Notes under the pieces: generated by a model
What the model was told of the DNA's origin: nothing
Database searches by the model: none
Seen by the model: the letters and a program-made list of their open reading frames with translations, nothing else
In this document: one piece after another, positions 11,760 to 19,699 of the stretch
Layout of the letters: the number at the start of each line of letters is the position of its first letter
Numbering within the stretch: the stretch's first letter is position 1
Virus record (IMG/VR): IMGVR_UViG_3300047359_000140
Span: 1 to 21,152 of that record
Length of the DNA stretch: 21,152 nucleotides
Strand: one strand, 5' to 3'
DNA from: a virus
Position numbers and translations under genes: made by a program

Positions 11760-13991
11760 ATGGCCGAACAGAATTTAAAAATAAATATTACCGGAGATTC
11801 CTCCAAGTTAAAAAATGCACTAAGTTCTGCAAGTTCTAAATTGTCAAGTTTTGGCACAAAGATGCAAAGCGTTGGAAAGTCATTAACAACTAGATTGACA
11901 TTGCCTTTAGCCGTTGCCGGTGGCGCAGCAGTTAAATTTGCAAGTGATTTTCAAGAATCAATGAACAAAGTAGATGTTGCCTTTGGTAAATCTAAAAAAG
12001 AGGTAAAAGACTTTGCAAAAACTACATTAAAACAATTCGGTATTGCAGAAGGTAGCGCCTTAGATATGGCCGCTCTGTTTGGCGATATGGCAACTTCAAT
12101 GGGGTTAAATCAAAGCGCTGCGTCTGATATGAGTACGTCTTTGGTTGGTTTAGCCGGAGATTTAGCGTCTTTTAAAAATATAGGTATTGATCAGGCAACA
12201 ACGGCTTTAGCGGGAGTTTTTACCGGTGAAACAGAATCTTTGAAAAGATTAGGTATTGTTATGACCCAAGCAAACCTTGAAAGTTTTGCAATGGAAAGAG
12301 GTATGAACGCCAATATTAAAACAATGACACAAGCGCAAAAGGTTGCATTGCGTTATAAGTTTATAATGGAGGCAACTTCAAACGCTCAGGGCGATTTTGG
12401 TAGAACAAGCGGGGGTGCTGCAAATCAAATGAGAATATTTCAAGAATCCTTAAAAGAATTATCTGCAAAGTTTGGTCAAGTTATTTTGCCGGTATTTACT
12501 AAATTAGTATCATTTGCAAATGGGTTATTGCAAAAATTTTCAGAATTAAGCCCAACAACAAAAAAATTAATAGTTGTTTTAGCGGGTATTGCTGCGGCTT
12601 TAGGGCCAGTACTTTATATTTTAGGAACTTTAGTTACTTTGGCTCCGGCTATTGGTACGGCTTTAACTGTTATGATGGGGCCTATTGGTTTAGTTGTTGC
12701 CGGATTAACTGCAATATCAGTTGTAATTTATAAAAACTGGGCGGGTATAAAATCCGCTTTAGTAAGAATAGGAAACTATTTTATAGAATTATACAACAAT
12801 TCATTGCCTATTCAATTAGCAGTAAACACGCTAATAATGAATTTTAAAAATATGCTATCCGTTGGTAAGTTTGTTTTTTCTACTTTTTTAACAATAATAA
12901 AAACTTTTGCAAATAATTTTATAACACTATTTAAAGGAATAGGCGATATTTTAATGGGTGTTTTTACTTTTGACAAAGACAAAATTGTTCAAGGGTTTAC
13001 AGACTTAACAACTGGTTTAAAAAACAATTTTACAACTGCATTTGATGCAATTAAAACAGACGCCTCAATTTTAGGTGGATCTGTTGTTGATAATTTTAAT
13101 GAATCTTTACAACAAAAAACAATTGCAAAAATAGTTGTTCCAGTTGAAATGGCGGTTAGTGGTGCCGGTACCAATACTTCAACAGATGTTGGAGGTGGAG
13201 GCGGTATTGCAACAAGACCAATGGCAACTTCTGCAATGGAAGGAATTAGCGGAGCGGGAATACAAACGCCGATTAGTGATATGATTGCAGCTGATACTGA
13301 AAGGATTCCTGAAGTAATGCGTGAGCAACAAACTGCATTGTCACAAGCTAGACTAGACGCTTTGAATAGAGCCGCTGAATTTAATCAAGGTGTGAATAGA
13401 ATTTTATCACAAGGAGCGTCTCAATTAGCAAATGGTATTGGAAACGCAATTGGAAGCGCAATCACCGGCGGTGGCAAAATGGCAAACAAATTGTCTAAAG
13501 TTCTTTTAGGAACTATTGGAGGTATGGCAGTTCAATTAGGTAAACTAGCAATAAAAATTGGTATAACCCTTGAAAAAGTTAAATTAGCCTTTAAAGGCCC
13601 ATCGGGGTTTTTAGCTATTGCTGCGGGTGCGGCTTTGGTTGCTTTAGGAAGTTTGTTTAAAGCGGGTGCGGCTAAAATTGGTGGTGGCGGCGGTGGAAGT
13701 CGAGGTGGCGGAGGTAGTGGAAGTAGTTACACTGGAGGAAATACCGCCGGAGGTGCAACGGCTTTTGCAAATGGTGGAATTATTAGCGGCCCAACTATGG
13801 GATTGGTTGGTGAATATCCAGGAGCAAGACAAAACCCGGAAGTTATAGCGCCGTTAAACAAGTTACAATCTATTATAGGAAAATCAAACAATGGCGGAAA
13901 TATAAACGTCAGCGGAGAGGTTAGAGTTGATGGGCAAGATTTATTGATTGCAATAGAGAGAGCAAACGAAACTGCGGAGAGAGTTTACTAA
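11760..13991 (+). CDS. Tail tape measure protein
   Basis: A 743-residue tape measure protein, which sets tail length and is ejected with the DNA. I start at the ATG at 11760 (MAEQNLKINITGD); an upstream TTG would lie within the promoter and terminator region. The N-terminal third has the usual tape-measure block: LPLAVAGGAAVKFASDFQES, VAFGKSKKEVKDFA, and LAGVFTGETESLKRLGIVM. Hydrophobic, Gly/Ala-rich segments at about 267-327 may form membrane-spanning helices during ejection. A Gly/Ser-rich linker lies at about 640-665, followed by GPTMGLVGEYPGARQNPEVI, a common C-terminal tape-measure motif. At about 1.5 angstrom per residue this would predict a tail near 110 nm (rule-of-thumb inference). 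Confidence 0.9.
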   Translation: MAEQNLKINITGDSSKLKNALSSASSKLSSFGTKMQSVGKSLTTRLTLPLAVAGGAAVKFASDFQESMNKVDVAFGKSKKEVKDFAKTTLKQFGIAEGSALDMAALFGDMATSMGLNQSAASDMSTSLVGLAGDLASFKNIGIDQATTALAGVFTGETESLKRLGIVMTQANLESFAMERGMNANIKTMTQAQKVALRYKFIMEATSNAQGDFGRTSGGAANQMRIFQESLKELSAKFGQVILPVFTKLVSFANGLLQKFSELSPTTKKLIVVLAGIAAALGPVLYILGTLVTLAPAIGTALTVMMGPIGLVVAGLTAISVVIYKNWAGIKSALVRIGNYFIELYNNSLPIQLAVNTLIMNFKNMLSVGKFVFSTFLTIIKTFANNFITLFKGIGDILMGVFTFDKDKIVQGFTDLTTGLKNNFTTAFDAIKTDASILGGSVVDNFNESLQQKTIAKIVVPVEMAVSGAGTNTSTDVGGGGGIATRPMATSAMEGISGAGIQTPISDMIAADTERIPEVMREQQTALSQARLDALNRAAEFNQGVNRILSQGASQLANGIGNAIGSAITGGGKMANKLSKVLLGTIGGMAVQLGKLAIKIGITLEKVKLAFKGPSGFLAIAAGAALVALGSLFKAGAAKIGGGGGGSRGGGGSGSSYTGGNTAGGATAFANGGIISGPTMGLVGEYPGARQNPEVIAPLNKLQSIIGKSNNGGNINVSGEVRVDGQDLLIAIERANETAERVY

Positions 13992-14000
13992 AATAAAAAA

Positions 14001-16313
14001 ATGGCATACGGCGTTAAATATAGATTAGAGTTTTCCGATGTTTTAGGATATGGAAAAAAAGTTGAAATATTAAAAAAAGATTATACCGGAGACGTACTTA
14101 AAATGGTGGGCGGTGCAAATCCGGTTTCAATATCTTGGCAATCTTCAAATGATTTTTACAATCCAATAATTGGCTCAAAATGTAAATTAAATCTATTTGT
14201 TACTGATGACGTTTCTTATGATGATTTTTATAAATTCGACGAACGAGAATACAAAGTTGTAGTTTATTATAAGCAAACACAATCAAATCAATATAACGAT
14301 CGGGTTTCTGAGGACGGAGGAAATATTGAAAGCATTGGTTGTTTAGAAAATTTAATTGACAATTATTCAGGCGCTGATGTTTGGGCAACTTATTGGTCAG
14401 GTTTTTTAGTTGTAGACAGATACAAAGAAAAAATGATTTCAACGCCTTTTGCGGTCAGTTTTAACGCCTTTGATGGATTAGGTACCCTAAACAATTTCAA
14501 TGGCACAATTGGCTATAATAATAACAATGCGCCAATAAATATCACAAACTTAGAACGTATTTCAGAAATACTTCAAAACCTAGATTTAGATTTAGACATT
14601 TATATTGCATCTGATATAAAATACAGAACATTTGGCCCGGTAACAACTAGCGATTTTGAGAATATAACAACTTTAGATTTTGGTTATGATGAAATGACCG
14701 GAGATTATGGATTGTTAAACGCAAAGCAACAACTAGAACTTTTATTAAAACAATTCAATTTACGAATTTATCAATCATATAACAAATGGTATATTGTTGA
14801 GGTAACAAATATATTTGATTATTACGTTAAGGATTTAATTTATAATGAATTACAAGAAACAACAGTAACACCTACAAATATTAGAAATAAAATCACAACA
14901 CAATATGAAAGTACTTCAAAAGAGTATATTGATTTTAGAAAATATAACTATCTAGGTGCTAGTATTGGAAACGAACGCAAACAGATTCTTTTTAGCAATG
15001 AGGCTGATTTAAAAGAAACCGGAAATAGTTTGTCAAGAGAATTTTTGCAACCGGCATCACAAATTCATATTGTTGGAAGTTATTTAAAAACAAAAAACGC
15101 TTTTTATAATTCAGGCTTTGAATATGGAGATTATGGGTTTGACATTATTGAAGATCCAACAATTTTACCAAGTTTTACAATAACCAATCCTGGAAGCGGA
15201 TTTTCGCCTGATGGAACAAGAAGCTTTACGCCAAGCGGTGGAAGTGGTACCGGTATGATTGTAAGCGCAACAATATCAAGTGGAGGTGTTCAATCTATTG
15301 TAATTACAAACAAAGGACAAGGGTATTTGGTTGATGATATATTAACAATACCTTTTGACGATACTTTAGGAGTAAATTCAACTTTTCAAATTACTTATGT
15401 GCCATTTTACGCAGAAATTGCAACTGATGAAGTCTCTTTTAAAGGTAGGCGATCAATGAAATTGACTGACATTGCACAGAATACGGGATTTAATCAAATG
15501 TTTTCATTTGAAACCGATGTATTTAATCCGCAAGAGGTAAAATATTCTAGCTTTACTTGTAAGTTAAAATATTATTTTAGTTTTTTAAATTCTCAAAACT
15601 CAAATGTTTCAGCTAATTTTCAATATTCTATTTTTACAACTTTGGGAAGTGTTGGTTATTTTTGGGATGCTGCATCCGGCAAGTTTTCTTCAACTTATGG
15701 AGGAAGTAATTCAATAACAACAGAAACGCCAAACAAGTGGGTTGATTTAAACATTGCTTTAAATGATACTGATTTAAATATTGGAACAGACACAACGGCA
15801 ACAATAAAGTTTATTATAGCCAACACAGTTTGTTCAGATTCTGATTACGACACAACGTATTTTGATAATATGCAAATATTACAAACTAAAACATCGGCAG
15901 ACCAATCTAACCAAACATTTATTTCTAAACTTGATAATAATAGTGCTAATACAAATATTGTTAAACTAACAAGAATACCTGACCAAAAGTCTGGATATTT
16001 TAGAACAAGAGACGCAAATCCTACAATAACTTTTAAGCCAAATAGTATTGATTTAATGAAAGTTTTAGGAAAAAATATATCTAATGATTACAGAGAATAT
16101 TTAACAAGATACACCGGAACTTTTAGAAATTTAAAAAGAGAGCCGATGTCTATTCACAATAAAATTTGGTTTTATTTTTCCGCTAGTGATTACGACCCAC
16201 AATCTACAATAATTGATGGCCTAACCTATAACGTAAAAAATGCAGAATTTCAAGTTAAATCACATTTACCAAATAACGATGACGATACTCCAACAACTAG
16301 CATAATAAATTAA
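14001..16313 (+). CDS. Large tail-tip / baseplate protein (770 residues)
   Basis: Located directly after the tape measure, where distal tail and hub proteins are encoded. The N-terminus (MAYGVKYRLEFSDVLGYGKK, residues 41-70 with SISWQSSNDFYNPIIGSKCK) is the kind of beta module seen at the start of Bacteroidota phage tail-tip proteins. Residues 240-270 contain a helix and strand (QQLELLLKQFNLRIYQSYNK) found in tail-associated proteins that bind the tube end. A separate beta domain at about 391-465 has GSGF, GGSGTG and GQGYLVDD turns. The rest is beta-rich with no enzymatic motif seen. It probably closes the tail tip and carries adhesion domains. Terminator follows. Confidence 0.78.
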   Translation: MAYGVKYRLEFSDVLGYGKKVEILKKDYTGDVLKMVGGANPVSISWQSSNDFYNPIIGSKCKLNLFVTDDVSYDDFYKFDEREYKVVVYYKQTQSNQYNDRVSEDGGNIESIGCLENLIDNYSGADVWATYWSGFLVVDRYKEKMISTPFAVSFNAFDGLGTLNNFNGTIGYNNNNAPINITNLERISEILQNLDLDLDIYIASDIKYRTFGPVTTSDFENITTLDFGYDEMTGDYGLLNAKQQLELLLKQFNLRIYQSYNKWYIVEVTNIFDYYVKDLIYNELQETTVTPTNIRNKITTQYESTSKEYIDFRKYNYLGASIGNERKQILFSNEADLKETGNSLSREFLQPASQIHIVGSYLKTKNAFYNSGFEYGDYGFDIIEDPTILPSFTITNPGSGFSPDGTRSFTPSGGSGTGMIVSATISSGGVQSIVITNKGQGYLVDDILTIPFDDTLGVNSTFQITYVPFYAEIATDEVSFKGRRSMKLTDIAQNTGFNQMFSFETDVFNPQEVKYSSFTCKLKYYFSFLNSQNSNVSANFQYSIFTTLGSVGYFWDAASGKFSSTYGGSNSITTETPNKWVDLNIALNDTDLNIGTDTTATIKFIIANTVCSDSDYDTTYFDNMQILQTKTSADQSNQTFISKLDNNSANTNIVKLTRIPDQKSGYFRTRDANPTITFKPNSIDLMKVLGKNISNDYREYLTRYTGTFRNLKREPMSIHNKIWFYFSASDYDPQSTIIDGLTYNVKNAEFQVKSHLPNNDDDTPTTSIIN

Positions 16314-16339
16314 ACTTTTTCTTTTGTTTTGTTTGTCAG

Positions 16340-16377
16340 CCGTCGTTTAACAAATTTGTTACTCGGCGGTTTTTTTT
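16340..16377 (+). terminator. Rho-independent terminator after tail-tip gene
   Basis: CCGTCG (16340-16345) pairs with CGGCGG (16364-16369, one wobble), enclosing a perfect inner palindrome AACAAATTTGTT (16349-16360), then eight T. It separates the late genes from the replication region. Confidence 0.8.
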
Positions 16378-16378
16378 A

Positions 16379-16420
16379 AAAATAATTTTTTTATTTGAAA
16401 GTTTTTTTTTATTTTTGCGT
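16379..16420 (+). promoter_or_regulatory. Double T-tract promoter-like motif, copy B
   Basis: Seven T (16386-16392), ATTTGAAAG, nine T (16402-16410), then ATTTTTG. It contains an exact TAnnTTTG, TATTTTTG at 16410-16417, and TTTG at 16394-16397, but only 12 bases separate the two, shorter than the 17-23 reported for flavobacterial promoters. It lies 22 bases before the HTH gene. Related to copies near 1141 and 17474. Confidence 0.6.
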
Positions 16421-16439
16421 AACAAAATAAATAGAAAAT

Positions 16440-16637
16440 ATGTTTGAAAACAACTTCAAAGCCGAAATGAAACGGCTAAATTTAAAGCGTTATGATGTTT
16501 GTAAATTGCTAAATTGCACAATGCCAACATTAAAATCACGTTTACAAAATCCGAAAACCTTTACGATTAATGAAGTGTCAATATTACAAGGCGCTGAATT
16601 TAATTTGAATGGAATTGAATTAACCTTAAATTTTTAA
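16440..16637 (+). CDS. Small helix-turn-helix DNA-binding protein
   Basis: A 65-residue protein, nearly all of it a single HTH fold of the Cro/XRE type: first helix NNFKAEMKRLNL, then KRYDVCKLLNCTMPTLKSRL as the helix-turn-recognition helix unit, and the following TINEVSILQGAEF helix. It lacks a dimerisation or oligomerisation domain. It is the first gene after the promoter near 16410, so it may regulate that promoter or the two related ones. I see no obvious inverted repeat beside the promoter, so its operator is unidentified. It could also be a replication or middle-gene regulator. Confidence 0.75.
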   Translation: MFENNFKAEMKRLNLKRYDVCKLLNCTMPTLKSRLQNPKTFTINEVSILQGAEFNLNGIELTLNF

Positions 16638-16642
16638 ATTTT

Positions 16643-17131
16643 ATGAAAACAATAAACATTAAAGGAAAAGAGTACATCACAGTTAATGAGCGATTAATTT
16701 ATTTTAGAAATACAAATGAATTTAAAGGCTTTGGAATTAAAGAGGATATTGTCAGCATTGATGATACTGAAGGTATTTTTAAAGTAACAATCTACGATTC
16801 TAATGGAGAGCCTATTGTATCGGCACACGCACAAGAATACAGAGATTCGAGTTACATAAATAAAACCTCTTTTGTGGAGAATGGATTTACCTCCGCTTTA
16901 GGTAGGGCGTTGGGTTATTTAGGTATCGGAATAGATACTTCCATAGCATCTGCAAACGAAGTTCAAAACGCCGTTACAAATCAAAAGTCAGACAATAAAA
17001 AATGGCTAACTGAATCACAATTAAACGCAACTTTAAAGGCTACAAAAGACCAAGCCGAAAAGGTTTTAAATACGTTTAAAATGAAAAAAGATTACAGAGA
17101 ACAAATAGTAAATAAGTTTAATTTAAAATAG
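16643..17131 (+). CDS. Putative single-strand annealing recombinase
   Basis: A 162-residue protein with an N-terminal beta-rich domain and the stretch NKTSFVENGFTSALGRALG (73-91), followed by YLGIGIDTSIASANEV. An E-x-xTSAxGRAL-type motif ahead of a LGIG turn is typical of phage ERF/DUF1071/Rad52-like annealing proteins or close relatives. The C-terminal 45 residues are Lys-rich and helical (SDNKKWLTESQLNATLKATK and onward). It begins six bases after the HTH gene and is followed by an SSB-like gene and a RecE-like exonuclease, a normal recombination set. The family subtype is uncertain, but the recombination role is probable. Confidence 0.65.
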   Translation: MKTINIKGKEYITVNERLIYFRNTNEFKGFGIKEDIVSIDDTEGIFKVTIYDSNGEPIVSAHAQEYRDSSYINKTSFVENGFTSALGRALGYLGIGIDTSIASANEVQNAVTNQKSDNKKWLTESQLNATLKATKDQAEKVLNTFKMKKDYREQIVNKFNLK

Positions 17132-17138
17132 TAAAACA

Positions 17139-17411
17139 ATGAGTAAAGAAACAATCTACTGCGGAGGCGGTAAACAAGTAAAGGGAGAGTACGGAACTTT
17201 TAGAGCCGTAACAATTAATCTGTCAAATCTACCGGCAGAACATATTTTTGAATATGAAGGCAAAAAGTATGTAAAGCTAAATATTAGCGATAAAAGAGAG
17301 GCGGATCAATACGGAAAAGATGTATCTGTTTCTGTTAATACTTGGAAGCCTGAAGCACAAACTGAGCAAAAAGCACAAGAAGCAGCGCCAGTAAATGATT
17401 TACCATTTTAG
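17139..17411 (+). CDS. SSB-like protein with C-terminal NDLPF tip
   Basis: A 90-residue protein with a beta-rich core (KETIYCGGGKQVKG, then EYGTFRAVTINLSNLPAEHI, KKYVKLNISDKRE and VSVSVNTWKP), which could form a minimal OB fold, and a flexible Gln/Ala/Glu-rich tail ending in NDLPF. Bacterial SSB proteins end in a similar acidic DDLPF or DDIPF peptide that recruits repair partners. No clear SSB family alignment is visible in the core, so this is a candidate rather than an assignment. It lies seven bases after the annealing protein gene and before a terminator. Confidence 0.6.
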   Translation: MSKETIYCGGGKQVKGEYGTFRAVTINLSNLPAEHIFEYEGKKYVKLNISDKREADQYGKDVSVSVNTWKPEAQTEQKAQEAAPVNDLPF

Positions 17412-17434
17412 GTAATTGACAAGCAAAAAACAAT

Positions 17435-17465
17435 AAGCGGTTTCATATTGGAATCGCTTTTTTTT
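17435..17465 (+). terminator. Rho-independent terminator after SSB-like gene
   Basis: AAGCGGTTTC (17435-17444) pairs with GGAATCGCTT (17450-17459) with two wobble pairs, followed by a T run. Confidence 0.72.
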
Positions 17466-17510
17466 ATAAAATATTTTTTTAATTGAAAGTATTTTTTTAA
17501 TTTAGGCAAA
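17465..17510 (+). promoter_or_regulatory. Double T-tract promoter-like motif, copy C
   Basis: Seven T (17474-17480), AATTGAAAG, then seven T (17492-17498) and AATTTAGG. Almost identical to copy A near 1141 and close to copy B near 16386. TAATTTAG (17498-17505) is the likely -7 element, with TTG at 17483-17485 twelve bases upstream. It directly follows a terminator and lies about 29 bases before the ATG at 17535. Confidence 0.58.
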
Positions 17511-17534
17511 TATTAACAATTATATTCTTAAATT

Positions 17535-17675
17535 ATGGAAAACGATTTAATTAAATTTTTAACAATGCAAGTTCAAGCATTGCGAAAACAAAACAAAAAA
17601 TTAGGAAAACAAAACGAAAAATTACAACAAATTTTAAAAGAACAAACAGATTACATCTGTGATAATAGATTATAA
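17535..17675 (+). CDS. Small coiled-coil protein (46 residues)
   Basis: A short frame led by promoter-like copy C. Residues 5-36 form a clear heptad-rich helix with many Lys and Gln residues (LRKQNKKLGKQNEKLQQILK), typical of a small homodimeric coiled coil. The end is YICDNRL. It lies five bases before another short gene. Function unknown; a role as an anti-host or regulatory peptide is possible. The strong heptad pattern and gene spacing support expression. Confidence 0.6.
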   Translation: MENDLIKFLTMQVQALRKQNKKLGKQNEKLQQILKEQTDYICDNRL

Positions 17676-17679
17676 AAAT

Positions 17680-17778
17680 ATGAATAAATCAAAAACTAGA
17701 ATTGGATTAACAACCTATTTATTATTATCAGTAATAGTGGCAATAATTATTCTTTTTATAACATCAATCGTTAAATAA
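17680..17778 (+). CDS. Single-span membrane peptide (32 residues)
   Basis: A 32-codon frame: a short basic start (MNKSKTRIG) then one membrane helix (TTYLLLSVIVAIIILFITSI) and a Val-Lys end. The start is four bases after the coiled-coil gene stop and the stop is five before the exonuclease gene, so it fits the operon exactly. It could be a minor holin-like or host-membrane-active peptide; nothing further is visible. Confidence 0.5.
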   Translation: MNKSKTRIGLTTYLLLSVIVAIIILFITSIVK

Positions 17779-17783
17779 AAAAA

Positions 17784-18566
17784 ATGGAAACAAAACAAAA
17801 AGAAGTAAAAGCGTTATTTGATACAAATGAGGATTATCATTCATCGCCCGGAATAAGCGCATCAGGATTAAAAGCAATATTTAAAAAATCAGTATATCAC
17901 TTTTTAAATCAAAAGCCTTTTGAATCTTCTGCAATGGCGTTGGGTACTGCGGTACATTGTGCAATGCTAGAGCCTGAATTGTATTATAAAGACTTTCACG
18001 TTATGCCAAAGATTGACAGACGTACAAAGGCGGGAAAAGAGCAATTTGCAATGGAGCAAGAAAAAGCGGAAGGCAAATCCTTAGTCTCATTTGATGATCA
18101 CCAAAAAATAACTGCGATACTTAACAACTTTAGAAATCACGATTTAGCGCAAAAATATTGCAAAGGCGAAATTGAATTGTCGCATTATTTAGAACACGAG
18201 GGTTTGCAAGTTAGAGTGAGGCCTGATTGTTTAAATCGAGTTGAAAACTTTATAAGCGACGTTAAAACGTGCCAAGACAATGCACCAATGGCGTTTAAAA
18301 GAGATGTTTACAAATACGGCTATCATTTACAATGCGCATTTTATTCTGATATGTTAGGAATACCGGCTAAAAATTTTAGATTTATAGCAGTCGAAACTAA
18401 TTATCCTTTCTCAGTAGAGGTTTACGGATTAAGTGAGGAAATGATTGACCAAGGTCGCAGAGGTTGGAAAAGAGCGTTTAGCGATTGGAAAATTTATAAA
18501 GAAACCGGAATTGTTTCAGGATATAACTGGAACGAATTTTCCGAGGATGGAAGTTTAATATTATAA
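17784..18566 (+). CDS. RecE-like 5'-3' exonuclease (PD-(D/E)XK, DUF3799-type)
   Basis: A 260-residue nuclease of the type that digests one strand of double-stranded DNA ends to expose single strands for annealing. Residues 18-60 contain YHSSPGISASGLKAIFKKS and LGTAVHCAMLEP, both family hallmarks. Active-site candidates: H58, E131 (GEIELSHY), D148 (VRPDCL), D159-x-K161 (ISDVKT) and Q183-xxx-Y187 (HLQCAFYSD), matching the RecE layout as remembered. Its length equals the catalytic C-terminal domain of RecE, without the large N-terminal part. The annealing protein and SSB-like gene upstream complete a recombination set. Confidence 0.85.
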   Translation: METKQKEVKALFDTNEDYHSSPGISASGLKAIFKKSVYHFLNQKPFESSAMALGTAVHCAMLEPELYYKDFHVMPKIDRRTKAGKEQFAMEQEKAEGKSLVSFDDHQKITAILNNFRNHDLAQKYCKGEIELSHYLEHEGLQVRVRPDCLNRVENFISDVKTCQDNAPMAFKRDVYKYGYHLQCAFYSDMLGIPAKNFRFIAVETNYPFSVEVYGLSEEMIDQGRRGWKRAFSDWKIYKETGIVSGYNWNEFSEDGSLIL

Positions 18567-18579
18567 AAAACAAACACAA

Positions 18580-18708
18580 ATGAAATTAGAAATTAAAGAT
18601 TTGGAAACACTTTATGAAGTGGCACAAAGAATGGAGAAACTGCCATTTTTAGACAAAGAAATTAAATTGCTTTATAGCTTATTAAATCAAATTGAGGAAA
18701 AAGAATAA
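18580..18708 (+). CDS. Hypothetical 42-residue helical protein
   Basis: A short frame between the exonuclease and DnaA-like genes, preceded by the A-rich leader AAAAAACAAACACAA. It consists of two probable helices (KLEIKDLETLYEVAQRMEKL and DKEIKLLYSLLNQIEEKE) joined at PF, an antiparallel helical hairpin. The stop is three bases before the DnaA-like gene. No family recognised. Confidence 0.55.
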   Translation: MKLEIKDLETLYEVAQRMEKLPFLDKEIKLLYSLLNQIEEKE

Positions 18709-18711
18709 TAT

Positions 18712-19191
18712 ATGTTAGAGCAATTAGAATTACTAAGAAACTTAATTATAAGACACTTAAAAAAAGACCCAAAAGATAAAAGCAGAGTTAGAGAGGTTGT
18801 TGATGCAAAAAAAATATTTTGCTTAATTGCTTTTTATGAGGTCAAAGGATTTAGATATGTGCAAGTCGGTAAGTTTTTAAATATGAATCACGCAACAATA
18901 GTTCACCACGTTAAAAGCGCAAAAGATTTGTTAAACTACGATCCTTATTTTAGAGAAAATTACAAACTGGTTGAAAATAATTTTTTTATGGAAAACCAAG
19001 AAGTGTTGATTACTGATATTGAAAGCGAAATAAATATTTTACTTTTTAAACTTAACAAGTTAAAAGACAAGCGAGAAGAATTTTTAAATAAAAAAGAAGA
19101 ACAAAAAAAATTGGCTCATTTTGAGACTGATGACATTGTTAGAACTGAAACATTAACCCAAGAAAAAAAACCTTTACTGTGGACGAATTAG
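18712..19191 (+). CDS. Stand-alone DnaA domain IV-like DNA-binding protein
   Basis: A 159-residue protein whose first 85 residues resemble DnaA domain IV: helices (VREVVDAKKIFCLIAFYEVK), then YVQVGKFLNMNHATIVHHVK and a following SAKDLLNYDPYF. In DnaA the corresponding signature (DHTTVLHA-like) contacts the DnaA box; here it is NHATIVHH. No AAA+ or domain III region is present. The remainder is a coiled-coil-like charged segment (about 100-135) and a tail ending in LLWTN. It lies upstream of the initiator and origin, so it could bind phage DnaA-like boxes, sequester host DnaA, or act as a repressor. Confidence 0.78.
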   Translation: MLEQLELLRNLIIRHLKKDPKDKSRVREVVDAKKIFCLIAFYEVKGFRYVQVGKFLNMNHATIVHHVKSAKDLLNYDPYFRENYKLVENNFFMENQEVLITDIESEINILLFKLNKLKDKREEFLNKKEEQKKLAHFETDDIVRTETLTQEKKPLLWTN

Positions 19192-19322
19192 AGATAAAAA
19201 TTGAAAAATCAAAAAAAGATTATTACAACGTAACAATTTACAAAAACAACAAAATGTTTTTTGCAGAATTAGAACGTTCAGAATTACGCTTTTTAATTGG
19301 CGTTTTAGACAATGCAATTTAA
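19179..19322 (+). CDS. Hypothetical 47-residue protein with GTG start
   Basis: The frame runs from GTG at 19179 to a TAA at 19320-19322 and would read (V/M)DELEIKIEKSKKDYYNVT, then a beta-rich YKNNKMFFAELERSELRFLI part. The only ATG in frame is at codon 26, too late to be likely. The start overlaps the DnaA-like gene by 13 bases and the stop overlaps the VRR-NUC start by one base, an arrangement that supports translation. No family recognised. The start codon is uncertain. Confidence 0.5.
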   Translation: MDELEIKIEKSKKDYYNVTIYKNNKMFFAELERSELRFLIGVLDNAI

Positions 19323-19693
19323 TGGCTAGAGCTAACCCATACCAAAAGTATTTAAAAGGCGAGGATTTACTCCAACGGGCCGTAATTAATTATATTCAGA
19401 TGCAATATCCTGAGGCAATTTTTACGCACCCTATGAATGAGGGTAAACGATCGCCTTTTGAACAATACAAATTAAAATATTTAGGCACAAAGCCAGGTAT
19501 TCCTGATTTATTAATTTTTACGCCAAATGCAAAAAGAAGCGGTTTAGCGATAGAATTAAAGTATAAGTATAACAAACCTACACCAAAGCAAAAAGAATGG
19601 CTTAAATGGCTTAAAAAATGCAATTGGGATGCTATTTGGTTAAATAACTTTGACGATTGTAAAGAAGCTATCGATAATTACTTTAAAAATTAA
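19322..19693 (+). CDS. VRR-NUC domain nuclease
   Basis: A 123-residue stand-alone VRR-NUC protein (PD-(D/E)XK superfamily), often found in phage replication regions and acting on DNA branches or Holliday junctions. Visible motif order: an N-terminal helix with LLQRAVINYIQMQYPEAIFT, then YLGTKPGIPDLLIF with D62, AIELKYKYNKPTPKQKEWL with E78, K80 and Q90. These are the expected metal- and phosphate-binding residues. The start overlaps the preceding stop by one base. Eukaryotic FAN1 has this domain attached to other modules; the phage protein has the nuclease alone. Confidence 0.88.
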   Translation: MARANPYQKYLKGEDLLQRAVINYIQMQYPEAIFTHPMNEGKRSPFEQYKLKYLGTKPGIPDLLIFTPNAKRSGLAIELKYKYNKPTPKQKEWLKWLKKCNWDAIWLNNFDDCKEAIDNYFKN

Positions 19694-19699
19694 AAAAAA

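Noticed and set aside
13678-13760. Gly-codon-rich tract in the tape measure gene as a DNA repeat or recombination site
   Set aside because: It is an irregular GGT/GGA/GGC run that encodes a flexible Gly/Ser linker; no fixed DNA unit is repeated.
16349-16360. AACAAATTTGTT palindrome as an operator for the HTH protein
   Set aside because: It forms the inner stem of a terminator hairpin, which explains it without a regulator; a binding test would be needed to revive it.
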